Below, piece after piece: positions 41,901-50,236 of a DNA stretch of 64,000 bases; positions within the stretch are counted from its first letter, which is position 1; each line of letters begins with the position of its first letter. Under the pieces are notes generated by a model. That model saw only the letters and a list, made by a program, of their open reading frames with translations, did no database searches and was not told the origin of the DNA. A program made the position numbers and the translations under genes. This DNA is from Rhizobiaceae bacterium (GTDB lineage Bacteria > Pseudomonadota > Alphaproteobacteria > Rhizobiales > Rhizobiaceae): NCBI GenBank assembly GCA_028279875.1, contig JANQMU010000016.1, positions 107,520 through 171,519 of the forward strand, written 5' to 3'.

Positions 41901-42758
41901 TCAATCGCGCAGCAAGTCGTTGATGGCGGTCTTGGAACGTGTCTTTTCATCCACCCGCTTGACGATCACCGCGCAATAAAGATGCGGTGCGACCGTGTTG
42001 TTGGTGCCTTTGACACTGCCGGGCATCGAGCCGGCGACCACCACCGAATAGGGCGGCACCTCGCCGTAAAACACCTCGCCGCTGGCGCGGTCGACGATTT
42101 TCGTCGACTGGCCGATAAAGACTCCCATGCCGAGCACCGATCCCTCGCGCACGATGCATCCCTCGACCACTTCGGAACGCGCGCCGATGAAGCAATTGTC
42201 CTCGATCACCACCGGACCGGCCTGCAGCGGCTCCAGCACACCGCCGATCCCGACGCCGCCCGACAGATGCACATTCTTGCCGATCTGCGCGCAGGAGCCG
42301 ACGGTCGCCCAGGTGTCGACCATCGTGCCCTCGTCGACATAGGCGCCGAGATTGACGAAGCAGGGCATCAGCACGACATTCGGCGCGACATAGGCCGAAC
42401 GGCGGACGGTGCAGTTGGGCACGGCCCGGAACCCGGCCTTTTCGAATTCATGGGTGCTCCATCCGTCGAATTTGGAAGCCACCTTGTCCCACCAGACGGC
42501 GTCGCCCGGCCCGCCCTTGATGATGTCCATCGGATTGAGGCGAAAGGACAGCAGAACCGCCTTTTTCAGCCATTGATTGACATGCCAATCGCCGTCTTCC
42601 GTCTTCTGTGCGACCCGCACCACTCCGTGATCGAGCAGGTTGAGCGCCGTCTCGACGGCCTCGCGCACCTCGCCGCGGGTGCTGATGTCGATACCGTCGC
42701 GGTTGTCGAACGCCGTATCGATGGTTGTTTCCAGGGCGGCGAGGTCAGGATTGTTCAT
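41901..42758 (-). CDS. dapD: 2,3,4,5-tetrahydropyridine-2,6-dicarboxylate N-succinyltransferase
   Basis: 285-residue left-handed beta-helix acyltransferase of the succinylase branch of lysine biosynthesis. The N-terminal helical domain is followed by hexapeptide repeats with [41 protein letters not shown] and [14 protein letters not shown]. First gene of the minus-strand unit dapD-DUF805-dapE, with AAGGAC seven bases before the ATG. Confidence 0.96.
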   Translation of the reverse strand: MNNPDLAALETTIDTAFDNRDGIDISTRGEVREAVETALNLLDHGVVRVAQKTEDGDWHVNQWLKKAVLLSFRLNPMDIIKGGPGDAVWWDKVASKFDGWSTHEFEKAGFRAVPNCTVRRSAYVAPNVVLMPCFVNLGAYVDEGTMVDTWATVGSCAQIGKNVHLSGGVGIGGVLEPLQAGPVVIEDNCFIGARSEVVEGCIVREGSVLGMGVFIGQSTKIVDRASGEVFYGEVPPYSVVVAGSMPGSVKGTNNTVAPHLYCAVIVKRVDEKTRSKTAINDLLRD

Positions 42759-42990
42759 CAGCTTGTCCTTGGAGCTATTCTTTAACGGTCACGCATTATT
42801 GTAGAGGAAAGCCTTGTTGGCTCCCATTGATGGCATATTCTTTTGGATTGGCCATCCCGCCGGTTTTACGGGTTTGTTGAGCGACACCAGCCGACAAAAC
42901 CGACAATGGGACATGCTCTAAGGGAGGAAAGGCGGGGCGTCAATCTGGCGTGTGGCAACGCGCGATGCGCGCAGCAGTGAAAGTGGTTTT

Positions 42991-43857
42991 ATGAGTGCAA
43001 AACGCAGGGATGATGTCTGGGACCCGCTTCCCGATTCGGGGGCGGACCGGATCCGCGCCGAAAAGGTGCCGACGACACCGCAGACCGAGGCGGCGGCCTA
43101 CCGCCTGGCCTTTGCCGATGACGAGTTCATGTGCCGCGAGGAACTGCGTCCGGTCCGGCTGCAGCTCGAGCTGCTGAAGCCGGAAATGCTGCTTGCCGAG
43201 CGCGGCATCAAATCGACCGTCGTGATGTTCGGCGGCGCCCGCATTCCCGAGCCCGGAACGGATCCCTGGGCCGCGAAGAACCCGACGCAGCGCAAAAATC
43301 TGGCCATGGCCGCCAGATATTACGAGGAAGCGCGGGAATTCGCGCAGGTCTGCTCGCGCCATTCGGCCGAATCCGGCAACCGCGAATTCGTCGTCGTCAC
43401 CGGCGGCGGGCCCGGTGTCATGGAAGCCGGCAATCGCGGCGCCGCCGATGAGGATGCGCCCTCCATCGGCCTCAACATCATTCTTCCGCATGAACAGGCG
43501 CCGAATGAATATGTGACGCCGGATCTGTGTTTCAATTTCCACTATTTCGCCATCCGCAAGATGCACTTCCTGATGCGCGCCAAGGCCGTCACCGTCTTTC
43601 CGGGCGGCTTCGGCACGATGGACGAATTGTTCGAATCCCTGACCCTGATCCAGACCGGCCGCATGGAACGGGTTCCACTCATCCTTTTCGGTGCCGAATT
43701 CTGGCGAAAGGTGGTCAATTTCCGGGAACTGGCCGATTTCGGCACCATCTCGCCGGAGGACCTTGAGCTCATCAGCTTCGTCGAGACGGCCGACGAGGCC
43801 TGGCAGCATATCTCCGACCACTACGATCTGACCGGCACATCCAGCCCGCCGGTCTGA
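42991..43857 (+). CDS. LOG-family Rossmann protein (TIGR00730-like, putative nucleoside 5'-monophosphate phosphoribohydrolase)
   Basis: 288-residue protein with the LOG fold: VVMFGGARIPEPG, VVVTGGGPGVMEAGNRGA (~residues 133-150), and the signature PGGFGTMDE at residues 204-212. Family members release cytokinin bases or act as nucleotide phosphoribohydrolases. This is the longer form with an ~85-residue N-terminal extension, common in alphaproteobacteria. ATG 42991 is used; a longer in-frame GTG start upstream (42952) is possible. The 232-bp gap to dapD shows no gene. Confidence 0.85.
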   Translation: MSAKRRDDVWDPLPDSGADRIRAEKVPTTPQTEAAAYRLAFADDEFMCREELRPVRLQLELLKPEMLLAERGIKSTVVMFGGARIPEPGTDPWAAKNPTQRKNLAMAARYYEEAREFAQVCSRHSAESGNREFVVVTGGGPGVMEAGNRGAADEDAPSIGLNIILPHEQAPNEYVTPDLCFNFHYFAIRKMHFLMRAKAVTVFPGGFGTMDELFESLTLIQTGRMERVPLILFGAEFWRKVVNFRELADFGTISPEDLELISFVETADEAWQHISDHYDLTGTSSPPV

Positions 43858-43927
43858 GGCGGCGGGTGTTGCGCACTGCTTCAATTTGACCGTTTGAGTC
43901 TGCCGGCCCCGGGTCTATAAAGGCCTT

Positions 43928-44332
43928 ATGACTTGGCGGCCGCACACATTTTCGCTCAAGGCCCTGCGCGCGGATGCGAAGCAGTTCCTGTGCCTGTGCA
44001 TCATGGTGCTGGCCTTGCCGTTCCTGCATCCGCTCGCCGAGGCGCGGGCCGCGCAAAACGGCCTTTCTGACATCATCTGCACGCAGTTCGGCACGGTGTC
44101 GGAAGCCGGGCAGACGCTTCCCGTCGGCGACGCCGACGATTGCCCCTGCATCATTCTGTGCGGCAACATGGCCGCCGGCAAGGGTTTCAAGGCCCTTTCA
44201 CCCGCATTGGCGGAGCCGCTTTCCGGAGGGCTTCGCGGGATCCATCCGCGGGATGCGGCGGCGCCGGATGCGGTGCGCCCGAACCTGCTCAGCGGAGAAT
44301 GCGGCATTCGCGGCCCGCCCCTTTCGATCTGA
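43928..44332 (+). CDS. Small secreted protein, DUF2946-like, next to a copper chaperone
   Basis: 134-residue protein with a membrane/signal segment at about 18-42 (FLCLCIMVLALPFLHPLAEARA). The mature part has cysteines in DIICTQFG and in DDCPCIILCGN, resembling DUF2946 proteins that accompany copper genes. The pairing with the PCu(A)C gene 72 bp downstream suggests a metal-related periplasmic role. AAGG lies 5 bp before the ATG. I cannot assign a biochemical function. Confidence 0.6.
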   Translation: MTWRPHTFSLKALRADAKQFLCLCIMVLALPFLHPLAEARAAQNGLSDIICTQFGTVSEAGQTLPVGDADDCPCIILCGNMAAGKGFKALSPALAEPLSGGLRGIHPRDAAAPDAVRPNLLSGECGIRGPPLSI

Positions 44333-44404
44333 CGAGAATTGACCGGCGGAAGGAGCCATCCGGTTCCGGCCGCATGACCTATGTTCAGAACGAATGGAAG
44401 ACCG

Positions 44405-44953
44405 ATGTTTGCACCAAGATCAGTGATCGCAGCCGCCATGTTCGCCGCTGCCACCGCCTTCGCCCCCGCCACATTTGCCGACGACAGCCATGGCCATGGC
44501 CATGACCATGGAAAGATGGATCACGGCGACAAGGCGAAACCCGTCATGGCCGGGGACCTTCACATATCCGGCTATTGGACCCGTGCCATGCTGCCGGGCC
44601 AGAAGGTCGGCGGCGGCTATCTCGTCATCACCAATAACGGCTCCGACCATGACCGGATGGTCGCCATCTCCACGCCCCACACCGACCGCGCCGAGATCCA
44701 CGAAATGAAGATGGTCGACGACGTCATGAAGATGCGCGAGCTGGAAGACGGCCTGCATGTGCCGGCCGGCGAAACGGTGGTGCTGGAACCGGGCGGCTAC
44801 CACCTGATGTTCATGGCGGTCACCACGCCCTTCAAGGAGGGCGACATGGTGCCGGTCACATTGACCTTCGAAAAGGCCGGCGATGTCGAGCTGATGCTGC
44901 CGGTGATGGCCGCCGGCACCAAGAAGATGGATCACGGCGGGCACAGCCACTGA
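44405..44953 (+). CDS. Periplasmic copper chaperone, PCu(A)C family
   Basis: 182-residue exported protein that delivers Cu(I), usually to cytochrome oxidase CuA. Signal peptide to about residue 25 (APATFA). The copper-site pattern is seen: IHEMKMVDDVMKMRELEDG followed ~20 residues later by GGYHLMFM, giving H-x-M ... M ... H-x-M. His-rich stretches flank the domain at both ends (DSHGHGHDHGKMDHGD and KMDHGGHSH), probably extra metal-binding tails. GGAAG precedes ATG 44405. Confidence 0.9.
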   Translation: MFAPRSVIAAAMFAAATAFAPATFADDSHGHGHDHGKMDHGDKAKPVMAGDLHISGYWTRAMLPGQKVGGGYLVITNNGSDHDRMVAISTPHTDRAEIHEMKMVDDVMKMRELEDGLHVPAGETVVLEPGGYHLMFMAVTTPFKEGDMVPVTLTFEKAGDVELMLPVMAAGTKKMDHGGHSH

Positions 44954-44978
44954 CCGCTCAGCCAAAATGCCGAGATCG

Positions 44979-44999
44979 CCGTTTCACAGGGTGAGACGG
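44979..44999. terminator. Hairpin between convergent copper-chaperone and protease genes
   Basis: CCGTTTCAC (44979-44987) pairs with GTGAGACGG (44991-44999) over an AGG loop with one G-U pair. It is nested inside a wider inverted repeat AGATCGCCG/CGGCGATCT (from 44973 to 45018). There is no clear T-run, so it is a candidate factor-assisted terminator or mRNA 3' end structure for both converging genes. Confidence 0.45.
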
Positions 45000-45043
45000 C
45001 GGCCCCTTTCGGCGATCTTGTGAACGCATCTTCGCCTTGCAGC

Positions 45044-46525
45044 TCACAGATCGCCCCGCGCGGTCGGGTCGACACAAGTCCCGACCGCCTGGACAAGCCC
45101 AAACCCGTAGACATCATCCCATCCCGGTTCACCGAGGTCTAGCGCATTTTCCGTCAGCGCTGCGGCAATGTCGTCATGGCCGCTGAGGCCCAGCCGGTTT
45201 TGCGCCAGCACCACCGCCGCCGTCACGAAGGGCGTTGCGAAGGATGTCCCGGTCTTGGTCCGGGCGCCGCGAATGGAAGCTGCCGTCCACACATCGACGC
45301 CCGGCGCCGCCAGGTCGATATGGGTTCCGCGTCCGGCCCGCCTATAGGCTCTCTTGTGACGGTCGACGGCCGTTACCGCAAGGACGTTCGGATAGGCGGC
45401 CGGATAGGCCGGCTCGGCCCGCGGTCCGCCATTGCCGGCGGCGGCGACCAGCACGATATCGGCCGCATGCAGCCGCCTGGTCATTTCTTCAAGCAGGGCG
45501 TTCGGCGGCCCGGCCAGGCTGAAATTGATCACCGATACGGCGCGTTCGGCCAGGATATCCATGGCCTTGACCAGCGTGTAGATATCGCTGCGTTCATCCT
45601 TGCGGCGGTCCCGGTGGAACGCGTCGACGGCAATCACCGTCGCCCCGGGCATCAGGCCGGGGCTGCGGCTGTCGGCGGATCCGAGCAGAATGGCGGCAAC
45701 CGCTGTTCCGTGCTGGCGGCTTGATTTGCGGTGCGTCTCGCCGACAAGGTCGATCACCTCCAGCCGGCTGCCGCGAAGCGCCGTGTGGTCGGCATTGATG
45801 CCGGTGTCGATGATGCCGATACGGGCGTCCGCCGGACAGTTCGCGCCGGCACCGTTCGGCCAGTCGATCATCTGCGCGGCCGCGCAGTGCGGACCATCAC
45901 ATGGGATCGGTTCGGCCGCACCGTCGGAGGAGCCACCACCCGTGCGATAGTAATGGTTGAAATCGACGACCGCTTGCGGGTTGAGCGCCCGCACGGCCGC
46001 CCGCGCGCCATCCAGCGTTACATTGTCGGGCACGCGCAACCGGACGGCCTGAAGGCCGATCAGTTGCACGGCCAGCGTTTCCAGGACCACATATCCCTGC
46101 CCGAGAAGCGTGGTGATCTGTGCATCGTCAAGGCCGAGCGCCAGGATTTCATTTTCGGCCTGCTCCGGCCGCGGGATCGAGGGCCGGCTGCGTGTCCGCG
46201 TCGTGGATTGTCTTTTGCCGATCCCGAGCCGCCTCAGGAAATTGCCGCCGCCACCGTTGCGGAACGCACCCACGCCTGATCTGCCGTCACCGGAGCCACC
46301 GTCGCCATTGTCTCCGTCATCGCCGTCATCTCCATCGTCGCCGTCATCTCCGTCATCGCCATCGTCGTCATCGGCCATGGCGATGTCGGCAAACGGGCCG
46401 CCATGATCAGCTGACAGGACCGGAGCGACCGCAACAGCCAGGCAAATCAGCAGCCTGAGTGCGCATCGGCGCCCCTTGCGCAGCAGCAAATCCACGATGG
46501 CATGGAATAAACAGATGGTCTTCAT
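45044..46525 (-). CDS. S8 family serine protease (subtilase) with Asp-Gly-rich linker
   Basis: 493-residue exported subtilase. N-terminal signal/membrane segment (about 22-40), then a striking low-complexity stretch of DDG/GDD units (~51-80) and a basic linker, a ~100-residue prodomain-like part (LGLDDAQITTLLGQGY), and a catalytic domain with Asp240 (IIDTGI), His272 (QHGTAVA) and Ser428 (GTSFATP). Asn of the oxyanion hole is in AAAGNGG. It is divergent from an ECF sigma gene and has a candidate ECF promoter, which suggests sigma-dependent expression. Confidence 0.88.
   Translation of the reverse strand: MKTICLFHAIVDLLLRKGRRCALRLLICLAVAVAPVLSADHGGPFADIAMADDDDGDDGDDGDDGDDGDDGDNGDGGSGDGRSGVGAFRNGGGGNFLRRLGIGKRQSTTRTRSRPSIPRPEQAENEILALGLDDAQITTLLGQGYVVLETLAVQLIGLQAVRLRVPDNVTLDGARAAVRALNPQAVVDFNHYYRTGGGSSDGAAEPIPCDGPHCAAAQMIDWPNGAGANCPADARIGIIDTGINADHTALRGSRLEVIDLVGETHRKSSRQHGTAVAAILLGSADSRSPGLMPGATVIAVDAFHRDRRKDERSDIYTLVKAMDILAERAVSVINFSLAGPPNALLEEMTRRLHAADIVLVAAAGNGGPRAEPAYPAAYPNVLAVTAVDRHKRAYRRAGRGTHIDLAAPGVDVWTAASIRGARTKTGTSFATPFVTAAVVLAQNRLGLSGHDDIAAALTENALDLGEPGWDDVYGFGLVQAVGTCVDPTARGDL
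46313..46375. repeat. Short-period triplet repeat coding for the Asp-Gly linker
   Basis: A run of about 60 bp made of variants of GTC-ATC-GCC / GTC-ATC-TCC units (minus-strand codons GAT, GAC, GGC, GGA). It encodes the (D-D-G)n part of the protease. Codon variation shows that it is not a recent pure slippage expansion, but its period of 9 bp makes it prone to length change. Confidence 0.7.
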
Positions 46526-46566
46526 CGTTGCCGTCTCCAGACGTGCTCATTATCATGATGGAGAAC

Positions 46567-46591
46567 AACGTCGCCAGTCGCTCTTTATTCC
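46567..46591 (-). promoter_or_regulatory. Candidate ECF-sigma promoter of the subtilase gene
   Basis: On the minus strand GGAAT (46591-46587) and CGTT (46570-46567) are separated by exactly 16 bp, close to the GGAAC-N16/17-CGTT pattern of alphaproteobacterial ECF promoters. The start of transcription would be ~35 bp before the protease start codon. Confidence 0.4.
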
Positions 46592-46629
46592 CAATTTCAT
46601 GAAAATCGAGCCAAATCGAGGAGCCTTCA

Positions 46630-47160
46630 TTGCCGGACACGTTCAGCCGCGACCTGATCGACCTGCTGCCGAACCTGCGCCGTTTCGCCCTGTCGCTCAG
46701 CCGCTCGGCCGATATTGCCGACGATCTTGTCCAACTCACCTGCCAGAAGGCATTGAGCAATCGGCAGAGCTATGCGGCGGGCACGCGCATGGATGCCTGG
46801 CTGTTCAGAATATTGCGCAACAGCTGGATCGACATGGTCCGCAAGCGCAAGAATGAAGGGCAATCCATCGATATCGATGAAGCCTATGATGTGCCCGGAC
46901 AAGCCGGTCATGACGATGCGGAAACCCGTCTGCTGCTGGCCCAGACCCTGGAGGCCGTGCACGCCCTGCCCGACGAGCAACGCGAATTGCTGCTGCTCGT
47001 TTGCGTCGAGGAACTGTCCTACAAGGAAACGGCTGAAGTGCTCGACATCCCCATCGGCACCGTGATGAGCCGTCTGGCGCGCGCCCGCAAACAACTTGGC
47101 GAACAGTTGGGAATAAATCGTGATCCCGTGCGTTCTGGTAGGGGGAAGGGAAGACAATGA
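46630..47160 (+). CDS. ECF-type RNA polymerase sigma factor
   Basis: 176-residue group IV sigma factor with only regions 2 and 4. Region 2: LRRFALSLSRSADIADDLVQLTCQKAL and AWLFRILRNSWIDMVRKRK; region 4: LEAVHALPDEQRELLLLVCVEELSYKETAEVLDIPIGTVMSRLARARKQL. The start is TTG 46630 with GAGGAG upstream. It is translationally coupled to the anti-sigma gene (4-bp ATGA overlap) and divergent from the protease. Confidence 0.93.
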   Translation: MPDTFSRDLIDLLPNLRRFALSLSRSADIADDLVQLTCQKALSNRQSYAAGTRMDAWLFRILRNSWIDMVRKRKNEGQSIDIDEAYDVPGQAGHDDAETRLLLAQTLEAVHALPDEQRELLLLVCVEELSYKETAEVLDIPIGTVMSRLARARKQLGEQLGINRDPVRSGRGKGRQ

Positions 47161-47936
47161 GCAAGACGCACTTTGATGACGAGACATTGATGGCCTTTGC
47201 CGACGGCGAACTGGACGATGAGATGCGTCTGGCCGTCGAAAGGGCGATGGAAACGGATGACGCGATCGCCGCACGCGTGGCGCTGTTTGCCGAAACCGGC
47301 GCGCTGAGCAAGCAAGCGCTCGGCCCGCTCGCGGCCATGCCCGTGCCCGAGGCGCTTCAGGCCGATGTGAAGGCGATGATCGAAAGTGAGGCGCCGGCTA
47401 GCGACGACGCCTCGAGGAAAGACAATGTGATCCCGCTTGCACGCACGCCATGGCATGCGAGCCCGGCGCGATGGGCGATGCCGCTTGCCGCCTCCGTCGC
47501 CCTCGTCATTGGCGGGCTGGCCGGTTTCACTATCGCCAACGCGCCCGGCGGCGGCGATGTCGCCGGCCTGCAGATCGCCCAGTTCGATCAGCCCGGCCTG
47601 CTCGATGCGCTTCAGGCCGTCCCGTCCGGTTCGGAGATCACGCTGTCCCCCTCCGGCGACCGTCTGCGGATGATAGCCACCTTCCGGGACGCCGATGACG
47701 GGCTTTGCCGCGAGTTCGAGATCGACCGGGGCGACCGCTCCACCTTCGTATCGGTGGCCTGCCGGCTGACCGACACATGGGACGTGCAATTCGCCGTCGC
47801 CGCCGCGAGCAGCTCGGCCGACGGATACGCGCCGGCCTCGTCGCTGGAAGCGCTGGACGCCTATCTTTCGGCCATCGGCGCCGGCGATCCGCTATCCGAA
47901 GCGGATGAGACGGCTGCGCTGGCGGCGCTGGAGTAA
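47157..47936 (+). CDS. Transmembrane anti-sigma factor
   Basis: 259-residue protein with an N-terminal cytoplasmic helical domain (DDETLMAFADGELDDEMRLAVERAM, the anti-sigma fold), one membrane helix at about 105-128 (WAMPLAASVALVIGGLAGFTIAN) and a ~130-residue periplasmic domain. The zinc motif HxxxCxxC of ZAS anti-sigma factors is absent, so binding is redox-independent. Overlap with the sigma gene and the topology make it the cognate membrane-bound regulator. Confidence 0.88.
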   Translation: MSKTHFDDETLMAFADGELDDEMRLAVERAMETDDAIAARVALFAETGALSKQALGPLAAMPVPEALQADVKAMIESEAPASDDASRKDNVIPLARTPWHASPARWAMPLAASVALVIGGLAGFTIANAPGGGDVAGLQIAQFDQPGLLDALQAVPSGSEITLSPSGDRLRMIATFRDADDGLCREFEIDRGDRSTFVSVACRLTDTWDVQFAVAAASSSADGYAPASSLEALDAYLSAIGAGDPLSEADETAALAALE

Positions 47937-47954
47937 GGGCTCCGCTCAAGACCT

Positions 47955-48185
47955 GCGCTGTACGGTGCGCTCGGCTTTCTGATGCGCCGCTTCGACATGA
48001 GCACGCCGGCTTTTGTCATCGCCTTCATCCTCGGCCCCGGCCTGGAACGCGCGATGCGGCAGACATTCCTGCTCGACGAGAGCGGCGGCTGGATTTTCCT
48101 TGAGCGCCCGGTCGCGCTGGCTTTCTTCGCCGTCGGCGCACTGGCATTGGCGCTGCGGCTGCGCAAGACACTTCGAACCGGGTAA
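47955..48185 (+). pseudogene. Remnant of a tripartite tricarboxylate transporter TctA permease gene (3' end only)
   Basis: From 47955 the frame reads ALYGALGFLMRRFDMSTPAF, then FILGPGLERAMRQTFLL, then GGWIFLERPVALAFF, which matches the last ~75 residues of TctA permeases (normally ~500). No upstream part exists: the frame joins the anti-sigma stop 18 bp before. An ATG at 47982 could still yield a 67-residue membrane peptide. It looks like a scar of a deletion that brought the anti-sigma gene next to the 3' end of tctA. Confidence 0.75.
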
Positions 48186-48260
48186 CGGCGCGTTCCATGC
48201 CCACCATGTCTGGCGACCTGACGATGCTGCCGAGCTCGACTTTGCTGCCCGTAAAATCGG

Positions 48261-48289
48261 TTGAAAAGATGGGTACCTCTACTTAAAAT
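48261..48289 (+). promoter_or_regulatory. Promoter of the first duplicated membrane-protein gene
   Basis: TTGAAA (48261-48266) and TAAAAT (48284-48289), spacer 17 bp. The same sequence recurs ahead of the second copy at 49253-49281, which supports function. The leader is ~105 nt. Confidence 0.55.
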
Positions 48290-48401
48290 TGTATTTTGGA
48301 CTTCTACTGCCGTCGAAAATCCTGTAATGCACCGTGGTGCTCTGCCGGCACCTGTTGGCAGGGATGTTGGCTGGAGGGCAGCGTACCAGGGAGTCCGGAC
48401 A

Positions 48402-49220
48402 ATGGGATATAGATTACTCATACTGTGCCTGCGACAGGTGTGGGAGAACTGGCGCGTTGCGCTGCGCGTAAGCTGGTTCTGGGTCCTGCTGTCAATATTG
48501 GCGGATTTTATCACCGGCAGGTTCTACGGATTGGATGCTGGCATGCAATCCTCATCCCTTCAAACGCCGGAAGCAGCATCCGTGCTGGTATTCATGGTCG
48601 CCAGCCTGGTTAGCTATTGCATTTTATTCCTGGCAATTACCGCAATCGGCATCGGCTGGCACCGGTACATCCTGCTCAAAGAGGAACCACAGAGATTTTA
48701 CGTAATGCGTACCGGCTGGCCCGTCGGATGGTACGCCCTGCAGAGCTTTGTGTTCGGTTTGATCTTCGCGGCTGTTGTATTCCCCCTGATCATCATCCTG
48801 CCTTTTGTACCAGGAATCTCCCCTGCTGAGTCGGCAGCCGGACTGAATAGCTCTCAGATGATCATCACTATTTCAGTAATCTTGCTGTTGGCCGGTACGA
48901 TTGCAGGCTGGCTGATACTGAGGCTCGGACTGGTTCTGCCTGCAATGGCAGTTGGGGAAAGGCTGACAGTCGCCGATTCATTCAGGCTGACCCGACCCGT
49001 TTCACGCGGCATGGTGGTCATTGCCTTCTGTTTTATGGTGCTGAGCTTCATCCCCTTGGTGCTGGTGACATTTGTCGGCGTCGTCGATGATGTCTCTGCG
49101 GGCGACATGCGTATTCTCCTGCTCGTCTCAGGACATGTCGTTTCCTGGATCGTGTTCCTGGTCGGTATCGGAGTCCTGACGGCGGCCTACCGTTACCTGG
49201 CAAGAGATGAGCCCGATTGA
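48402..49220 (+). CDS. Multi-pass membrane protein, copy 1 of a tandem duplication
   Basis: 272-residue protein with about six hydrophobic segments. Recognisable blocks are LCLRQVWENWRVALRVSW at the start, the motif IGWHRYILLKEEPQRFYVMR, LGLVLPAMAVGERLTVADSFRLT and a C-terminal VLTAAYRYLA. The WHRYILL-E-EP motif recurs in uncharacterised rhizobial membrane proteins. GGGAG lies 8 bp before ATG 48402. It is clearly paralogous to the next gene over its whole length. Codons are less GC-rich than neighbours, suggesting acquisition. Function unknown. Confidence 0.75.
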   Translation: MGYRLLILCLRQVWENWRVALRVSWFWVLLSILADFITGRFYGLDAGMQSSSLQTPEAASVLVFMVASLVSYCILFLAITAIGIGWHRYILLKEEPQRFYVMRTGWPVGWYALQSFVFGLIFAAVVFPLIIILPFVPGISPAESAAGLNSSQMIITISVILLLAGTIAGWLILRLGLVLPAMAVGERLTVADSFRLTRPVSRGMVVIAFCFMVLSFIPLVLVTFVGVVDDVSAGDMRILLLVSGHVVSWIVFLVGIGVLTAAYRYLARDEPD

Positions 49221-49252
49221 TCGCTGAGAAATACGGGCTGCCATGCGATCGA

Positions 49253-49281
49253 TTGAAAACAGAGATACTTCTACTTAAACT
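49253..49281 (+). promoter_or_regulatory. Promoter of the second duplicated membrane-protein gene
   Basis: TTGAAA (49253-49258) and TAAACT (49276-49281), spacer 17 bp. It matches the first copy's promoter region in nearly all positions, including the shared CTACTTAAA and TTGTAT, and the later CCTGTAATGCAC and CAGGGAGTCCGGA blocks. Confidence 0.5.
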
Positions 49282-49386
49282 TGTATAGCGAGCTTCGATT
49301 GCTGCACAAAAACCTGTAATGCACGATGGTATTTTGCCGGCACCGGCTAGCCGGAACATTGAATGGCATATCAGGGAGTCCGGATA

Positions 49387-50208
49387 ATGGGATTCAGGAT
49401 ATTCGCGCTGTGCCTGCGGCAGGTGCTGGTCAATTGGCGGGTTGCGCTGCGCGTCAGCTGGTTCTGGGGTCTGGTGTCAATGTCGACAAACTATTTCCTG
49501 ATCTTTTTGGTTGGTTCGAATATCGAGGATCAATCCCCGGCGTTTCAACAATCCACAGCGATCCCCATGCCGATTTATCTGGCTTCTCTTGCCGTCTATC
49601 TTATCGCATTCGCAGCGATTGCCATTGGTTGGCATCGATATATCCTGCGCGAGGAAGAACCGGACAGGTTTTACGTCATACGTGCCGGCTGGCCGGTTGC
49701 AAGATACGTTTGGAAGAGCTTTTTGCTTCTGTGGATCACGGCGACCGTTGCCGTTGTCCTTGTGATTGCCCTGTCAGCGATAGCGGGTTCGGTCGTTGGA
49801 ATCCCACCCGACAATCCGGTGCCGGGGCCGGATGCCTCTCCGATCGCCCTGATCATTTTCCACATCCTCGTGCTTTTGTCTGGCACAATCGCAATTTGGC
49901 TGGGGCTGAGGCTCGGACTTGGCCTGCCCGCGATGGCAGTTGGGAAAAAGCTGTCATTTGCCGAGTCCTTCAAGCTTACGGAACCCATTGCAGGAAGCGC
50001 GTTGATCGCCGCTTTCTGCATTATGGTGCTCGGCTACATCCCTGTGGTGCTGCAGCAATTTGTGGGCTTCATGGGTGGTGCCGCAATCGACATGGCGAGC
50101 CTTGTGTGGTTCGTGGTCGGGCTGGCCGTTGCCTGGCTCGTGATCTTGCTGGGCATCGGAATCCTGACAGTGGCATATGGGCATGTGGCGGAAAACCGGC
50201 CCCTTTGA
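49387..50208 (+). CDS. Multi-pass membrane protein, copy 2 of a tandem duplication
   Basis: 273-residue paralogue of the preceding protein: LCLRQVLVNWRVALRVSWFW, IGWHRYILREEEPDRFYVIRAGWPVA, LGLRLGLGLPAMAVGKKLSFAESFKLTEP and ILTVAYGHVAE align without gaps to copy 1. Six predicted helices. The copies differ most in the loop after helix 1 and around residues 125-160. Each copy has its own promoter and ribosome site (GGGAG), so they are independently transcribed. Function unknown. Confidence 0.75.
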   Translation: MGFRIFALCLRQVLVNWRVALRVSWFWGLVSMSTNYFLIFLVGSNIEDQSPAFQQSTAIPMPIYLASLAVYLIAFAAIAIGWHRYILREEEPDRFYVIRAGWPVARYVWKSFLLLWITATVAVVLVIALSAIAGSVVGIPPDNPVPGPDASPIALIIFHILVLLSGTIAIWLGLRLGLGLPAMAVGKKLSFAESFKLTEPIAGSALIAAFCIMVLGYIPVVLQQFVGFMGGAAIDMASLVWFVVGLAVAWLVILLGIGILTVAYGHVAENRPL

Positions 50209-50236
50209 ACGCTTCTTTTTTTGGCTCCTGCCGTCG

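Noticed and set aside
44333..44404. A start for the copper chaperone at ATG 44381
   Set aside because: It would put eight extra residues before a well-formed signal peptide; GGAAG is correctly spaced for ATG 44405 instead.
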